DNA from: Baffinella frigidus
Lineage: Eukaryota > Cryptophyceae > Cryptomonadales > Baffinellaceae
Reading direction: 5' to 3'
Assembly: GCA_026770585.1 (NCBI GenBank)
Contig: MU647486.1
Span: 1-54,783, forward strand
Length of the DNA: 54,783 nucleotides
The position numbers were made by a program, and so were the translations under genes. How positions within the stretch are numbered: the stretch's first letter is position 1; each line of letters begins with the position of its first letter. The notes below the pieces were generated by a model. The model did no database searches. It saw only the letters and a list, made by a program, of their open reading frames with translations, and was not told where the DNA came from. Positions 26,341 through 38,300 of this stretch are shown here, piece after piece.

Positions 26341-29290
26341 ATGCCCAAACGCGATACGCCCACCAGCGTACTGCCCTCGATGCAAGAGGATCGTACCAGC
26401 CACGTCACCGAGCCCGACCTCGTGGAACCCGTCCAAATGCAACTGGGTCCTAGGAAGCGTTCCCGGCACTGGACCCCCTCCGAAATCCTGCAGATTACCC
26501 ACGCCATCAAGATGCAGCGGTTCCGCACATACAAGCTCGTCGTCGACGGTTGCAACCTCGGTATGACTTCCGCCGTCGCAAAGACCCTCCCGTTTGCCGA
26601 ATTGTCGTCCCAGTTCCGTGATACCGCGCGCATCAAGGCCATGAAGCTCATCCTCCATCGCGTTTGTGTCTTGACGGCTGAAGGGGTTCGTAGCTGCCCG
26701 GGTTCTGAGGAAACCAAGAGCGTCAAAGTCCGGGTGTTCCTCGCTTCGTTCATGATCGCATACCATCCGACGAGTGTCTTCGAGCGCATCACCAAACTCG
26801 AGACTGACCTGCAAGACGCATCCGTCAAGATGCTCGAAGTCTTCGATCCTCTGTGCCTCGGCATCCTCCAGTCCAAGCGCGGGTCTTGTATCAAGGAACA
26901 CGTCACGAAAGCGCTTACTTTCCCGGGCGTGCTTCACACGTACCTCAAGGCCTTCCAAGCGTGGAAGCTTCCTGACGAGGCGAAGTTGACAGACCGCATC
27001 AAGCACGCGCTCACGGCTCTTTACCAGGCCGAAGACCATCTCGTTGAAGATGATCACGACACCCCAAGACTCCGCACCGAGTTCGTCTCCCAACAAGTGC
27101 GCCTTCGTACGAAGCTCGTACAGATTGCGGGACAACCGGCACTCGATCGCCTCGATGCTCTTCGTGCAGCGCAAGGCGACATCCGCACCCACGCCTCCGT
27201 CAAGACGGAGGCCGGTGATGGCACAGGGATGTCGATTGCCGACAACTCTGGCTACAATGCGCTGCCGCGTAGAATGACCAACCAGCAGGTTGCACATGAA
27301 CTGCTTATCGACCCGGCGTTCACGCTCGACGAATACGGGGGTGAGCCCCCATACATGCCACTATAAACTCAAATTCTAACTCATATTCCTGAAATCCGGA
27401 TTGTAAATCCCCACCAGACGTCACACAATCTAAACTCATTTCCGTTACAATCTAAACTCATTTCCGTTACAATCTAAACTCATTTCCGTCCCAGGGTGCC
27501 ATGGCGAAGCCCCAGTACATTCCAAGATCCGCAAGTCCTTTCATGATGCCTTCTGGGCATCTTTGAGCGACGATCTCCGACTCGACCCGCCGTGTTACGC
27601 GCGAGTCGTTCGGGTGCTCCAGGAGATCTCGGACGGCATTTCCGAACTCTGGAGAGGCGGGAAAGCCTTCAAGGGGGCCATGAAAATCAAAGACGTCCTC
27701 GACATGGAGCTCATCCAGCAACAGGTGGACAAGGGGTGCTTTTCGTGGACTTCATGCGTCAAGCTCATGCACGACGTGATGGTGGTTTTGGCCCAATTCC
27801 AACACGGTTCCTTCAAACCCGAGACGGACATTTCTCCAGACGAACCCAAGGAGACAACGTGGGAAGATGTCCAAGAGGTGCTCGAGTCAGCAGCGCTTGA
27901 CGTTGTCAAGCAGCCGACTGCTTTTTGCCAGTCGCTTGAATTTCTACTCGACCGCACCAAGGCCGTCCGTATCGAAGCCGCAAACCACTATCTGAACATC
28001 ATATCTCCGATGATCAAGGTGCACGGCATAGAATACGAAAGCACCCACTTCGACCGGAAGCTCCTCAGCGGGGAGTTCACTCTTACACACACGCGTACAT
28101 GGCTCTGTGCAAACATCCGAACGCTCGTGGAGGCCGAAGACATCGCCCTCGACGACCTTACCACCCGGGATTCTGCCAAGAGTGCAAGCTACATATCCGT
28201 TCTCAATTCGAGCATTATGAACATGCTCACAACCGCGGCACCGCCGGATGTCGTCCAGTTTCCAGAGCTACTACTCCTCGACATCACGCGGATCACCGGT
28301 ATGCGCGCTGCCTTCCGACTCTCCGTTCTCGTTTCTTCGATCCTTGTGATCGTTGGCCAGAAGCTCTCAGAACTTCGCGTATCGACCCCAGCTACGCTCC
28401 TTGAGAAAGTCGCCCAGCGCATCTTCGTGACTGCACCGCGTGCCAAAGACCTGGCATTGGTTATCGCGGTCGTGTGCGAGGAACTCGAGCAAGTCTCTGA
28501 GATCAACGGTACGGGCCTCGAGTGCCTGCAGGCTGTGCTCATGAAAGGCGTGGAACCAAGCCGCCCCGTTCCGAAACTCATGGAGAAGCGTATCCGTGAC
28601 GTAATGCTTCACGGGATCGACACGACTTCCGTCGACAACTTCGCGAGTGATTCTACCACTGCCCTGGCGTTCAAGGACTTCAAGCTCCCGCTTGCCGTTT
28701 CAGCGGTTGCACCGGAACTCCGCAAGGGCATCTTGCTGATCCGCAAGATGATTGCGGTCAGCACCAAGGTCCATTCTACAACGTACAACAATCTCATCGC
28801 GGCGGAGTCTGCCGGGTTGATCACGTCTCGCGTACCGTTCATCAAGGGAGACACCCCGACACCTGGGTACCGTACCATGACGGTGGTTGAGGCTACGAAC
28901 CGTCTGAACGAGTTGATCAAGACCGGGACGATCGCTTCAACGGACTTGGTTCGTCTCAACGGAGGCTTCATCCACCGTGGAGAGTTGGAGTGGGTCGTTC
29001 TCGAAACCAAGGAGGACATGGCATGTACTGAGGCCCTACTCGTACCCATCTCCATCGACAAAATCGCCCTCGGCCCCGGCGCTTCTCCGCCCGACGGCTT
29101 TCGGTTGGTCACAAGTGCCGAAGTGTCTTCTACGCGGTGGGCGGGTCTGATGGAGGGATGGCTTCAACCGTGGTCGGTTGTGCGTCTCAAAGATGGCAAA
29201 CTCGCAGGCAGTGGCTATAACGAGGGTGTGACCAGCGGGAATTTCGCGGACGCTTCGTACATCGGGGAAGCCTTCGTGACGTCTGTTTAA
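26341..29290 (+). CDS. Tcp11-family protein, two exons
   Basis: Exon 1 (26341-27340) and exon 2 (27495-29290) join in phase 1 to give about 931 residues. The N-terminal part matches plant/fungal Tcp11 (SOK1-like) proteins: MQRFRTYKLVVDGCNLGM, KTLPFAELSSQFRD, VRVFLASFMIAYHP. At the junction, NQQVAHELLIDPAFTLDEYG joins HSKIRKSFHDAFWASLSDDL, as the family requires. Exon 2 carries DPPCYARVVRVLQEI, KDVLDMELIQQQVDKG and VHGIEYESTHFDRKLL. Known: Tcp11 proteins are linked to cAMP/PKA-type signalling and, in animals, sperm function; the molecular role is unclear. The last 170 residues (about 760-931) are an extension I do not recognise. GC-rich third positions differ from the neighbouring virus-like genes. 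No frame damage seen. Confidence 0.85.
27341..27494 (+). other. Spliceosomal intron with three 22-bp repeats
   Basis: A 154-nt GT-AG intron (GTGAGC...TCCCAG) whose removal restores the Tcp11 reading frame and homology. It contains three tandem copies of CAATCTAAACTCATTTCCGT. CTAAACTCAT in each copy resembles a branch-point sequence. Confidence 0.8.
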
Positions 29291-29531
29291 GAACGTAGTT
29301 ACGTACTAGGACACCCCTTGCAGGGACACAACCTGGCGCAACGCGCCTCATTTTAGTTAGAAGTGAAAGTATTGAGTAAACCAAACAAACAACTCGTGTC
29401 AGTAAAAAGACATCGATTGGTCATATGTGTGTGTTAGACGGTCGTTTGTGCTCGACATTGTTGTGATATGCAAAGAAGCGGTTGGTGTGAAGCGTGCTCT
29501 TAAAAGCAGTGTTTGTAAACTCATTTAGAAG

Positions 29532-30449
29532 ATGGACAACTCGCAAGACCTTGCGTATATCTGTATAAATGCAAGGTGGTTGTTTCGTAAGTCCGTGTGG
29601 TTGGCGTCTACAACGACTGTCCCAAACATAGAGACCGTTGTAGGTTCGGGGGGTTGTCAATACCCCAGTGGAAAAGATGGGTCGGTCCAGACCGACCGAG
29701 CGCGCGCGTTTGGGGTCCTAAAGTATAGCAATTGGAACATTGTCCAAGACGCGCATTCTACAGTCACCACAGCGCTTCATGCATTGTCTTTTACAGCAGT
29801 GCCAAACCCTGTCTGTGTCGTGATGTTGGACATCGACATGAGCGAGAAGCCCGCTGTGGGTGCATGGTCTGACGCGTCGATCCAACAACTAATTCGCAAT
29901 GGGACAATGTATGGGACTGTGGGTATTCACACACATATTATAGTACAGATATTTTTCAAGGGAACCCCCCATGGGCATTCAAGAGGTCGGTCTACTTCGA
30001 CGCATGAAACTGTTTCAATCGTAATTGTGGACAGTGCAGGGGTGGAATATTGCTACAATTTACCTGAAGATGACTGTGAGCAAGTCGCGCTACGCTGTGT
30101 ATCAACAATATTACAGCTTGCGACAGGGGTCAAGCCCTCCAGTATGTACAAGGTGGTGCCGTTCCAACGGCGCACTTATTATGAAGACTGTCTCTATGCA
30201 ATTTTCATTACTGCTTCGTGTGCGACTGCAAGCAGTCTCTGTGCAATCAAACATGCAGACGACCCTGACTCTGGTCTATTCAAATGCAGACCGTCTTCCA
30301 GATGCGCTCGTCCAACACGCATCATTCCAAATCTTCGGTTCTTAATGTTTCTCTGTAAACCAACGTCTCACAGCATTGTCGAGGGTCTACTTCTCGATGA
30401 GGTGAATACGTTAGATGCGTTCCGCAATACTGTAATCGAATACATGTGA
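29532..30449 (+). CDS. Hypothetical protein, 305 aa
   Basis: A complete frame from ATG 29532. The product is mixed alpha/beta with several Cys and no clear signal peptide or membrane span. Segments such as NPVCVVMLDIDM, ETVSIVIVDSAGVEYCYNLP and RRTYYEDCLYAIFITASC look like a folded core. The region near residue 250 (RPSSRCARPTRIIP) looks arbitrary and an alternative frame looks better there, so a frameshift is possible. No family recognised. Confidence 0.55.
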   Translation: MDNSQDLAYICINARWLFRKSVWLASTTTVPNIETVVGSGGCQYPSGKDGSVQTDRARAFGVLKYSNWNIVQDAHSTVTTALHALSFTAVPNPVCVVMLDIDMSEKPAVGAWSDASIQQLIRNGTMYGTVGIHTHIIVQIFFKGTPHGHSRGRSTSTHETVSIVIVDSAGVEYCYNLPEDDCEQVALRCVSTILQLATGVKPSSMYKVVPFQRRTYYEDCLYAIFITASCATASSLCAIKHADDPDSGLFKCRPSSRCARPTRIIPNLRFLMFLCKPTSHSIVEGLLLDEVNTLDAFRNTVIEYM

Positions 30450-30545
30450 GTCTATGCTTGAAACGGACACAGTCCAGGTGTATGATTGTTTATTACACAC
30501 ATGCCCCACATTTCGCTGGGGTAAACACGCATACCGCGCATTCCG

Positions 30546-30884
30546 CTATTTGCATTCGAGCATATCGACTCGAATCGATATGAGTCGCGCCTTGTTCATT
30601 GCTGGTTCTAACGCAGACATGTCTGCATCTGCAGACGTAAGAGTTCTCTGAATGCAGCGCGCGCGATACAATGCTCTGCGGAGCAATTGTTTCTGGATGC
30701 GCAGCGATTCGACGTCAATACACAGAGAAGCGATCTCATCCCAGTAGTCTTCTCCGATGGAGCTAGGGTCCACTGCAGTCGGTGTGTCTTTCGGTGGGTC
30801 TTTCGTCTCTTGATAGCACGCGTCCTCGTGTATCACTGGCGGTCTGGGTTTCTTCTTGTCGAGCCGATTCCGCCGTGCTGGCAT
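30546..30884 (-). CDS. Hypothetical basic/coiled-coil protein, 112 aa
   Basis: Starts at ATG 30884. The N-terminus is Lys/Arg/Pro-rich (RRNRLDKKKPRPP). After an acidic segment comes a helical, possibly coiled-coil region (residues about 50-85) with Leu/Arg heptad-like spacing. Convergent with the gene ending at 30449. Unknown function. Confidence 0.5.
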   Translation of the reverse strand: MPARRNRLDKKKPRPPVIHEDACYQETKDPPKDTPTAVDPSSIGEDYWDEIASLCIDVESLRIQKQLLRRALYRARCIQRTLTSADADMSALEPAMNKARLISIRVDMLECK

Positions 30885-30960
30885 TTCTTGTATGTCTGTG
30901 AACTCACTCGGCGTCCCGGGAAAATGATAACATAGGGAATTTGTTGACTCATTCTGACAG

Positions 30961-31014
30961 GTAACACGTGTTCTCCGCTAGTATGAACATATAATTTGGC
31001 TGGTAACACGTGTT
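30961..31014. promoter_or_regulatory. Two GTAACACGTGTT palindromic sites
   Basis: GTAACACGTGTT occurs at 30961-30972 and 31003-31014, 42 bp apart (about four helical turns). A CTATAAGAA box follows at about 31022. They lie between the minus-strand gene at 30884 and the plus-strand gene at 31116, and match the sites at 26 kb. Confidence 0.6.
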
Positions 31015-31115
31015 TGCGTTCTCTATAAGAAGGTGGAAGAAAGTGGCAGGTTTTACAAACTATCATACACACCACTCCACGAGCTTGCTCCCACGATAAT
31101 TTGGGACCTACCAGC

Positions 31116-31550
31116 ATGGAGAGGTCTGCAAAAAAGCGCAAGTTACCTTCGTTTATGACACAAACGGACGTACCTGCTATGCGTGTAGTAGCGGCTGGCG
31201 TGGTGGAGATGGTGCATGAGTTGTATGATATGTGGATGGTGTTGTACGACAACGAAGATTGTGCGTTGCGAGATTTCCTAGAGGCGGAGGTAGCGCTTGT
31301 GGTGCAAGCTACGGAAATTCCGTTCTATACAGACGACGCCGAATTCTCTGTTTATCAGAAACTTAGAGCGTGTGCGGTGGAAGTAGAGCGTGTTATATTT
31401 GTTTTAATGGACGGGCGGGATGAAAACACTATGCGTGATTCGATGCCGTTGTGGGACGTATACGAAGACATCATGGACAAGGTTCGCGAACTCTCCGTCG
31501 TGCAAGGGGCTTCAGAGGAATGCCGAGAGACCGTAGATGAGTGTTATTAG
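31116..31550 (+). CDS. Hypothetical acidic helical protein, 144 aa
   Basis: ATG 31116, preceded by a TATA-like box and the two palindromic sites. A short basic N-terminus (ERSAKKRKL, a possible nuclear signal) is followed by acidic helices (EMVHELYDMWMVLYDNED, LRDFLEAEVALVV). No domain recognised. Its promoter makes it the clearest candidate target of the ACACGTGT factor. Confidence 0.6.
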   Translation: MERSAKKRKLPSFMTQTDVPAMRVVAAGVVEMVHELYDMWMVLYDNEDCALRDFLEAEVALVVQATEIPFYTDDAEFSVYQKLRACAVEVERVIFVLMDGRDENTMRDSMPLWDVYEDIMDKVRELSVVQGASEECRETVDECY

Positions 31551-31551
31551 T

Positions 31552-31594
31552 CTTGGAGACGGGTCTTGGTCTTGGAGACGGGTCTTGGTCTTGG
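31552..31594. repeat. Short tandem repeat after the gene
   Basis: Two copies of TCTTGGAGACGGGTCTTGG directly after the stop codon of the preceding gene. Confidence 0.7.
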
Positions 31595-31605
31595 TATGTA
31601 AGGAT

Positions 31606-32040
31606 TCAATGAACACACATTCTACACACCCCACACAAACATTCGCGCGTGGTCGAAAGCACCTGACCGATCACAGCCCCTGTGCATGATGCAAACCGAT
31701 CTGCACAGCATACAAGGTATAGAATCCCACCATTACCACTACCGCCACCAGTACCAGACGCGACTTGCTGTCGTGTTTCATAATATTGACCCGGTCGATC
31801 CATTTGGGCCAATTCTTCACGGGTGTACATCCTGCGGAAGTTGCCACCGTTCTGTGGCCCCATTGAAAATCCATCACTGATGTCCATATGCAGTGGTTGC
31901 GTCTCTGAGCATGTAACATCCGTTGACGGTGCACTCATCACTGTTACCATATTGAGTGGTTCGAGTTGGTGGAGGTCTGTATATGGCCGATTCGTCCCTG
32001 GTGTGTATGGCCAATTTGTCGTGGGTGTTGGCATATACAT
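31606..32040 (-). CDS. Hypothetical protein with Cys-rich C-terminus, 144 aa
   Basis: ATG 32040, with TATAAAG (plus strand CTTTATA, 32070-32076) about 33 nt upstream. The N-terminal 100 residues are Pro/Thr/Gly-rich and probably disordered, with a conserved-looking FRRMYTREELAQMDRPG. A Gly/Ser hinge leads to a hydrophobic Cys-rich tail (GGILYLVCCADRF, CRMCVH), perhaps a membrane or acylated anchor. Unknown family. Confidence 0.55.
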   Translation of the reverse strand: MYMPTPTTNWPYTPGTNRPYTDLHQLEPLNMVTVMSAPSTDVTCSETQPLHMDISDGFSMGPQNGGNFRRMYTREELAQMDRPGQYYETRQQVASGTGGGSGNGGILYLVCCADRFASCTGAVIGQVLSTTRECLCGVCRMCVH

Positions 32041-32212
32041 GGCCGAAATACTTTGTATGTATGGCTACTCTTTATATGGAACCGGTCAGTTCACCCGATG
32101 CCGAAATACCAAACACCGGAGGGTCGAAAATGACACACCCAACGGGGTACTTCTATTTCCGGGTAGGTGTGTGTTTAGGATGTGTCGTATTGAAGGCAAA
32201 GTGATGCGTGTT

Positions 32213-32222
32213 GCATATAAAA
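32213..32222 (+). promoter_or_regulatory. TATA box upstream of the 2,470-aa gene
   Basis: CATATAAAAG lies about 105 nt before the ATG at 32325. A second AT-rich stretch, CCTTATATTTCAC (32291-32303), is nearer, at the usual 30-nt distance; either could serve. Confidence 0.35.
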
Positions 32223-32324
32223 GTTTAAAGAATAACTGGTCTATGCTACATACAGGTTTTAGAACACACTTTAGTACCGTGTGTGTAAACCCTTATATTT
32301 CACAGACCGTCAAATACTGGGACC

Positions 32325-35300
32325 ATGTTGGGATCTGTTCCACATTTGATACCTTTTTTTTTTGCAATCTTCGCGTGGACATCCCTTCTGGGGATTGTAT
32401 GTGAACGTTTGCTACATGCTTCGATTTTTTTCTTCGCCAGTTCCCTGGTGTCTGCAGGGGGAGCGTCTGCCTCACTCAAGCGCTTTGCAAGTATGGAAGT
32501 TATGAAAGAATCTTTTTCGGGCATATTTGATTCAATGCAAGGGGTCGCGCTTTCGGCTGGTACATTTATTTTTACAGTATTGACAAGCTGGCTATTTATT
32601 GGCAGTGTCTGCTGTGTTTTATTTTTATCCGTTTCTCTACAACACGAGAGTTCTGAGATCATCACATCGTATGTTCGGGTATACAACGGGGATCTGTCAC
32701 ATAGGTTGCGGACCAAATTTCTACTTATTTTGCAGTATGGTGAGAGTTTTCTGCGACCGGTGTTACTCTTCTGGAACGCGACGTGGTATGCATTCAAACT
32801 TTTTCAGACAGATGTAATTCTGCCTCTGTTAATAGGATCATCCGAGTATGTACAGAAACTGGTAGGGGCAATTGGACTACTGGCACGAAGTCTGGCGCTC
32901 TCGATTGTCAGTTATATCCAGAGGTTGGCACAGAATGACTGTAGCATAGAACGATTGATGGGCATGGACCAGGTTCGAAATGGGACACTCCCGTGTTTCG
33001 TACCAGGCCGGCGAGCATTTGACCTCATTACCCCCTTGGGGGATTTCCGGTTGATTGTCATGTATTCGCTGTTGATCCTGAGGAACTCGTGTAAAGTGTT
33101 GACCCCTCCTCTTGACATAATGGCGTATCCTTTTCTCGACCTCAACTTTGCCAAGGGGTTGCATAATATTGTCAACGCCTTTTTGTATTGGGGTTTGCAT
33201 ATGCCGATCATGACTGTGAAGCGTTGTACTATCGTTACACAGGGTGTATCAGAAGAGCTTACAACCGATTTTGAACCATGGATGAAGTTCTTGATGTGCA
33301 CCCCCGACGCGACACCTGGCTTCAATTACCTAATCGCTGGCGTGCGTCGGTGGGGTCAATTATTGGATAATTGGCTGAACGCCTTGTGGATGGTCCTCCT
33401 CGCAGCGCTTGGTCTGCCAACTCCAAGTTGTGCACCCATCCCACTCACAATGCGGGCGGTATCCGAGAAACATCTGTTTGGTGGCAACGAGACGCGTATC
33501 GTTGGCCTTACAAGTGGCGCATATGCAATCACAGACGGGTTATCTGTCGAGTATACGTTCTTTATGGGGCGTGTCACACTGGTATTTGCGCCGTTTGTAT
33601 GGGATTCGCAAATTGATATAAAGCATGGGATTGCTGCTGTGATGTACGATCATGGAGAAGAAGTGTTTGATGCAAGTAGTGGACAACAGACCTTGTCGAT
33701 GATGGGGTGTCGCTGTTTGGATGTCCCGGATTTGTTAGGGTATTCATTCAATGCCGGTACTGAAACAACTCGCATGGAGATAGAGTGTTCTGTGCTACAA
33801 TACGACCCTGCGGGAGTGTCACTTGACGGGGATGCTCGTAATATATCGGCGCCATATTATGTACCAGTTGCTTTTTCTGTCCCTGCTGCTGCGTTGTATA
33901 TGCGCTGTGCAACGACAAAGATTACAGTTGACTCGGCAAGATTTCCCTTGTGGAGGCTTGGTGAGTATCTCGAGAGTGGTCGTGGTAGTAGTTATTACGA
34001 CCCAATGGATGGTGAGTTCACACGTCCCGACGGTGTTGACGGGCCCGATGAAGTGGATGCCGTGTTGTGGGTGATGCCTTCATGTGATGGCGACACTGTG
34101 TCTCCTGCGTGTCAGAAGACGCTTCTTGACTCTGGGTGTTTCCCGTACTGTACGGCTGCAAGACGCCGCGGTGGTCGTAACGCGGGTCTTACACTGTACT
34201 CAGCAACTGACTGGGTGAACAATGTGCAGCTTATGGAGCATGACTGTTCTGCACAGATTTCAGTCGAGTCAACGGGATTGGTTGTAGAATTTGCAGCCAA
34301 TCGTACCAACCCGCAGACCTATCAATACAAGGGAATGACATATAGTAACTTGGATATACTGGATGGGCAGTTTGTATTCACACAGAGCTGGGACCCAAAG
34401 ACGCAAGCATGTACATACAATCCAACTACAACGTCGCGCGTTGCACGTGGTACTGCAATCACGTCGTCTTCTGATCTCGAGATGTACGACGCAATCTTGA
34501 TGAAAGGACAACCGTTTGCGTTTGCTGGCGAGACAGCACTTACAATCGTCGAAATCGTGACGGAGGTGGCAGGGGTTGCAGAGAGCCAATGGGCTATCCG
34601 TGTCCAGCGGCTTTATGGGCAACAAGGAACCGGGTTTGTGTCTCTCGTGGAGGTTAACGGTGAACTGCCAGCAACGGGGCCGTGTATCACTATGAGAGAC
34701 TGTCCAACGGATGCTAGTAGTTATTCAAACAGATATCATACGCTTGCGACGGTTCCGTATTCTGTATTTTCAGACCCGTCGAAACACAACCCTGCTGTGA
34801 TGACCAAATGGGGTGTTATTTATGCGGCAAACCCTTCGTATGCGATGTACAGTGAATTTTTCAAGATGTGTGGGCATCGCAGCACTAGTTTGCAATATCA
34901 ACTGGAATCAAGCTGGGGGCCAATTCGGTTATGGAGTGTGAACGCATTTGCTTACGACGACCCTCGCCAAGGTGGGGTGCGAGCATCAAAGACTGGCGGG
35001 GTCGCGGAGGTTCCAGACGGGTTTCAATACTCTGCTTCAATGGACGAGTCGGTGTGTACGAGGGTGTTCATCGTGCGTATTTCATCTATCGAATACCTAA
35101 ATGACCAGAACGTCGCGGTCCAGGTGCTCCGTACGAGTGCTATGAACTACGACCCGGCTACTGATGAGTTTGCGGAACTCGATGACAACGGACCAAAGAC
35201 AACTTACGTGACATACTTCCTAAACCCAGAAACTATGCGACTGAAACGAGATGAAATGTGGGAGGAGGACAGCGCAGCGTCGGAACTGGGACAGGGGTTG

Positions 35301-38300
35301 CTGTGTCCTTCACAGCGGCGTATACCGGACTTTGGGTCTATGGCAGCGGAGCTAGTATCGGCCGGGCTTCACAAGATGCGAATGATCTCAGAACTTGTCC
35401 TTTCCGGACCCGCGGTCTTCACACCTGGTTCGTTTTCGCGTATCACGTCGATGAACGTGCCAATCAACTTTGGGCATAGTTTCTTGCTCGCTCAGGGGAT
35501 GGGGTGGATGAACTTCGACCTCTTCTTCGAGTCACTTCGTCGCGCACCCCAACACTTCTGGAACATTTTTATAAAGGTGGGCGGGCTCTTCGACGATTCG
35601 CCGTACATGAACATGTTTATGAACGGGTTTGCGATGTATAACCAAGACTACACCCCCCTCGTGACGAAGAATATGAAGACTTACTTGGGGGCAGCTTCGC
35701 GTGCGGCGAAAGTTGTCGACCAGAAGATGTCTCAAATGGTGCAGTCTATTGCTGGGAAAAATCCTATTGTCTTTACAGGTATGGCTGCTAGTGCGGGTGC
35801 GATCAATATGGCACATTACGCATTACGTATGCTGCGCACAATGATTGTACTGTTATTGTTTCCTGCAATGGATGCAGCTGTTTCCGGGGCGCCTGCCACG
35901 GAGGTCGTACACGGTCTCTGGCAAGTTGTGTACGACTCTCAAGAGAACTACAAGACTCTCATACTCGCGTCTGAAATGCGTTCATGCGTTGGACTGCAAC
36001 TGATGATGGGGCAATCTAATCCATTTGGACAGCTTGCAGGTTCTGTATGCCAGTCTGGTGTGTTTTTCAAGTTGGGTGTCGTTGAGACGACTATGGCGTT
36101 TTTTGTCGACCTACCCATGCTCGGTTGTCTCTGTACCAAGGCAGAGGGGTTGGATTTTAAGGAATGGGCCCGTGAAAACTGCTGGGAGGCGGCACCAACC
36201 CACTTCAAGGGTGTCGTATACGATATCATTTCATCTTCGTCGAGTCTTGATGAGATGTGTGCAAAGACAAGCGCAAGTGTACAGACCCGTATCCGTGATT
36301 CCATGGACCCTTTTCTCGCATCATCGTATAGAGCGTCTGGGACGCTAGCTGATACGGTTGACTATCTACGGTTTGTGTGGGACGAAACGGCGGGTGCGTG
36401 TCGTGACTTTGCAGGGGACGCGTCTGTGACGACGATTATTCCAGACCCTGTAGAATTTTGGCGTATTTGTTCGTGGACCAAGACGTGCAAAACCAAGTGT
36501 TACGGGAGTATCAATGTATTCGAGAAAGCCAAGGAATCGAATGGTGTCACGATCCGTGATGTACATCGCGTGAACTCGGTGACGACTGTGGAAAGTGCAT
36601 TCTTCAGTGATATGGACATAATTGCGTCACGTTCTGTTGCACCAATCGAAATCTTGGAAATGTCAGAGATGCGTGACTGTGTTTACACTTCTGGGATACA
36701 AAACGCACTGCTAAACGACCGGTGTGTGGCGATACTTGGGCTCGAGTATGGTGTGCTCGAAGGGCTAGACCCCTTGAGTGCAACGGTCGTCGTTTACGAG
36801 TACTGTGTGCCCCATAGACTCGATGCATTTGTCTGGCTTGCACGCAGTTGGCGTGTGGCAAACTCGCACCGTTGGACGAATTCTATGTTGCAGATTCGTT
36901 TGTTACACCAGGGGCGTGAACATTGCGGTAGGATGGGATTTGACGGTGCATTTTGTTCGGTTGCAGTCGTCTTCCCGTCATCGGTGTCACTTTACCGTCA
37001 AGACGGCCAGCAGTATGCATTGGAGCCATACAGTGCGACAACAGAAAAGCGTACCCGCATGACAATGGTACACCGGGTTGCTGCACTTGGAAACGATGTA
37101 CTACTTATCGACGGGATGGGTCCTTCGCAGGATGTAAATTCAAACAGGGTGGGTCGGTCTCTTTGTGTGGATACAAGCATATACAACAACAACGAATGGG
37201 GAAACTACGATGTCCTTGAGTGCCAACAGAATGTGCTCGATAACTCACGACAAGAGCTCCCTGTCTGTATATTCGACACACGAGGAGACTGTACAGAGAT
37301 GTTGCTCAACCCCACACAAGACGAGGTCGCGATTGTTCGGTGCAGTTTCGAAGACGTTGCACTCGGAATTCTACAACCGCGTGGTATGTGTGAACAGTTC
37401 CCCCTTTCCAAGGGGGCTGTGAAAAAGGCCGGTTTGTACAACATGATCTCAGAACCAGTGATGGGGACGTTCACCACAACAATACAACAGCGACGCAGCA
37501 CTATCGTGGTGTCATCCTCGATTTCTGCGATTGCTCTTAGGTCTTTGTCGACGTCCAAGTCGTATAATGTATTTGTTGCGAACCACCCCAAAAGGAATAC
37601 TAACTGGCTCGCTGCCTTGCTTGTGGACACGCGGGTGCGGGCCATCAACTTCCGTTCGAGTCTCACCGTGAACCTTGACATGCAGATCGTACATGGCTGT
37701 CGTCTTGATGACTGCACTGGGTGTAAGACACGTTCACTGCAAACCCTGTGTTATGCAGCACAACAGTGTACGATCGCCAACTGCATCGGAACTACCATAA
37801 ACTTGAACAAGCCGCTATGTGCGGTAGGGGAGCTTCTTGCAGACGGGATGGAAGCCTTTTTGTTACAATGGCGGGGCGGGTGGAACCTGATGAGTCTCAT
37901 GCTTGTCCAGACGATTGCAGTTTCTGCTACCGGAAAGACCTCATCCGATTCAATGATGACGGGACTGGACGAAATCTTTATATCACAAATTTGTCTCCAA
38001 AAAGACGCAATCTTCGACATTGCTGGTACTGTGACATCGTTTCTCAATGCCAATATTAATATGGTTGACGACCTTATCCAGAGTTCTGGTGACGTCGGGG
38101 CACTCTTTAACGCACCACGGATATTCGATGTCGAGGATTTTGTGTCGTCTGAATACCGGCAGGCTCAACGGACAATGGTACTTGCAGCGGTGACTCGGTT
38201 TCTCGGGAACGTTGGTATTGGTGCTGTTTATCCACTACTCGTGGCTCGTAAGATGATGATGTGCCAAGCAAACGACCTAGTAGCTATCTTCTCTGTGGCC

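Noticed and set aside
26290-27297. 335-codon minus-strand frame opposite Tcp11 exon 1
   Set aside because: Antisense of a gene with clear family motifs and a consistent splice junction.
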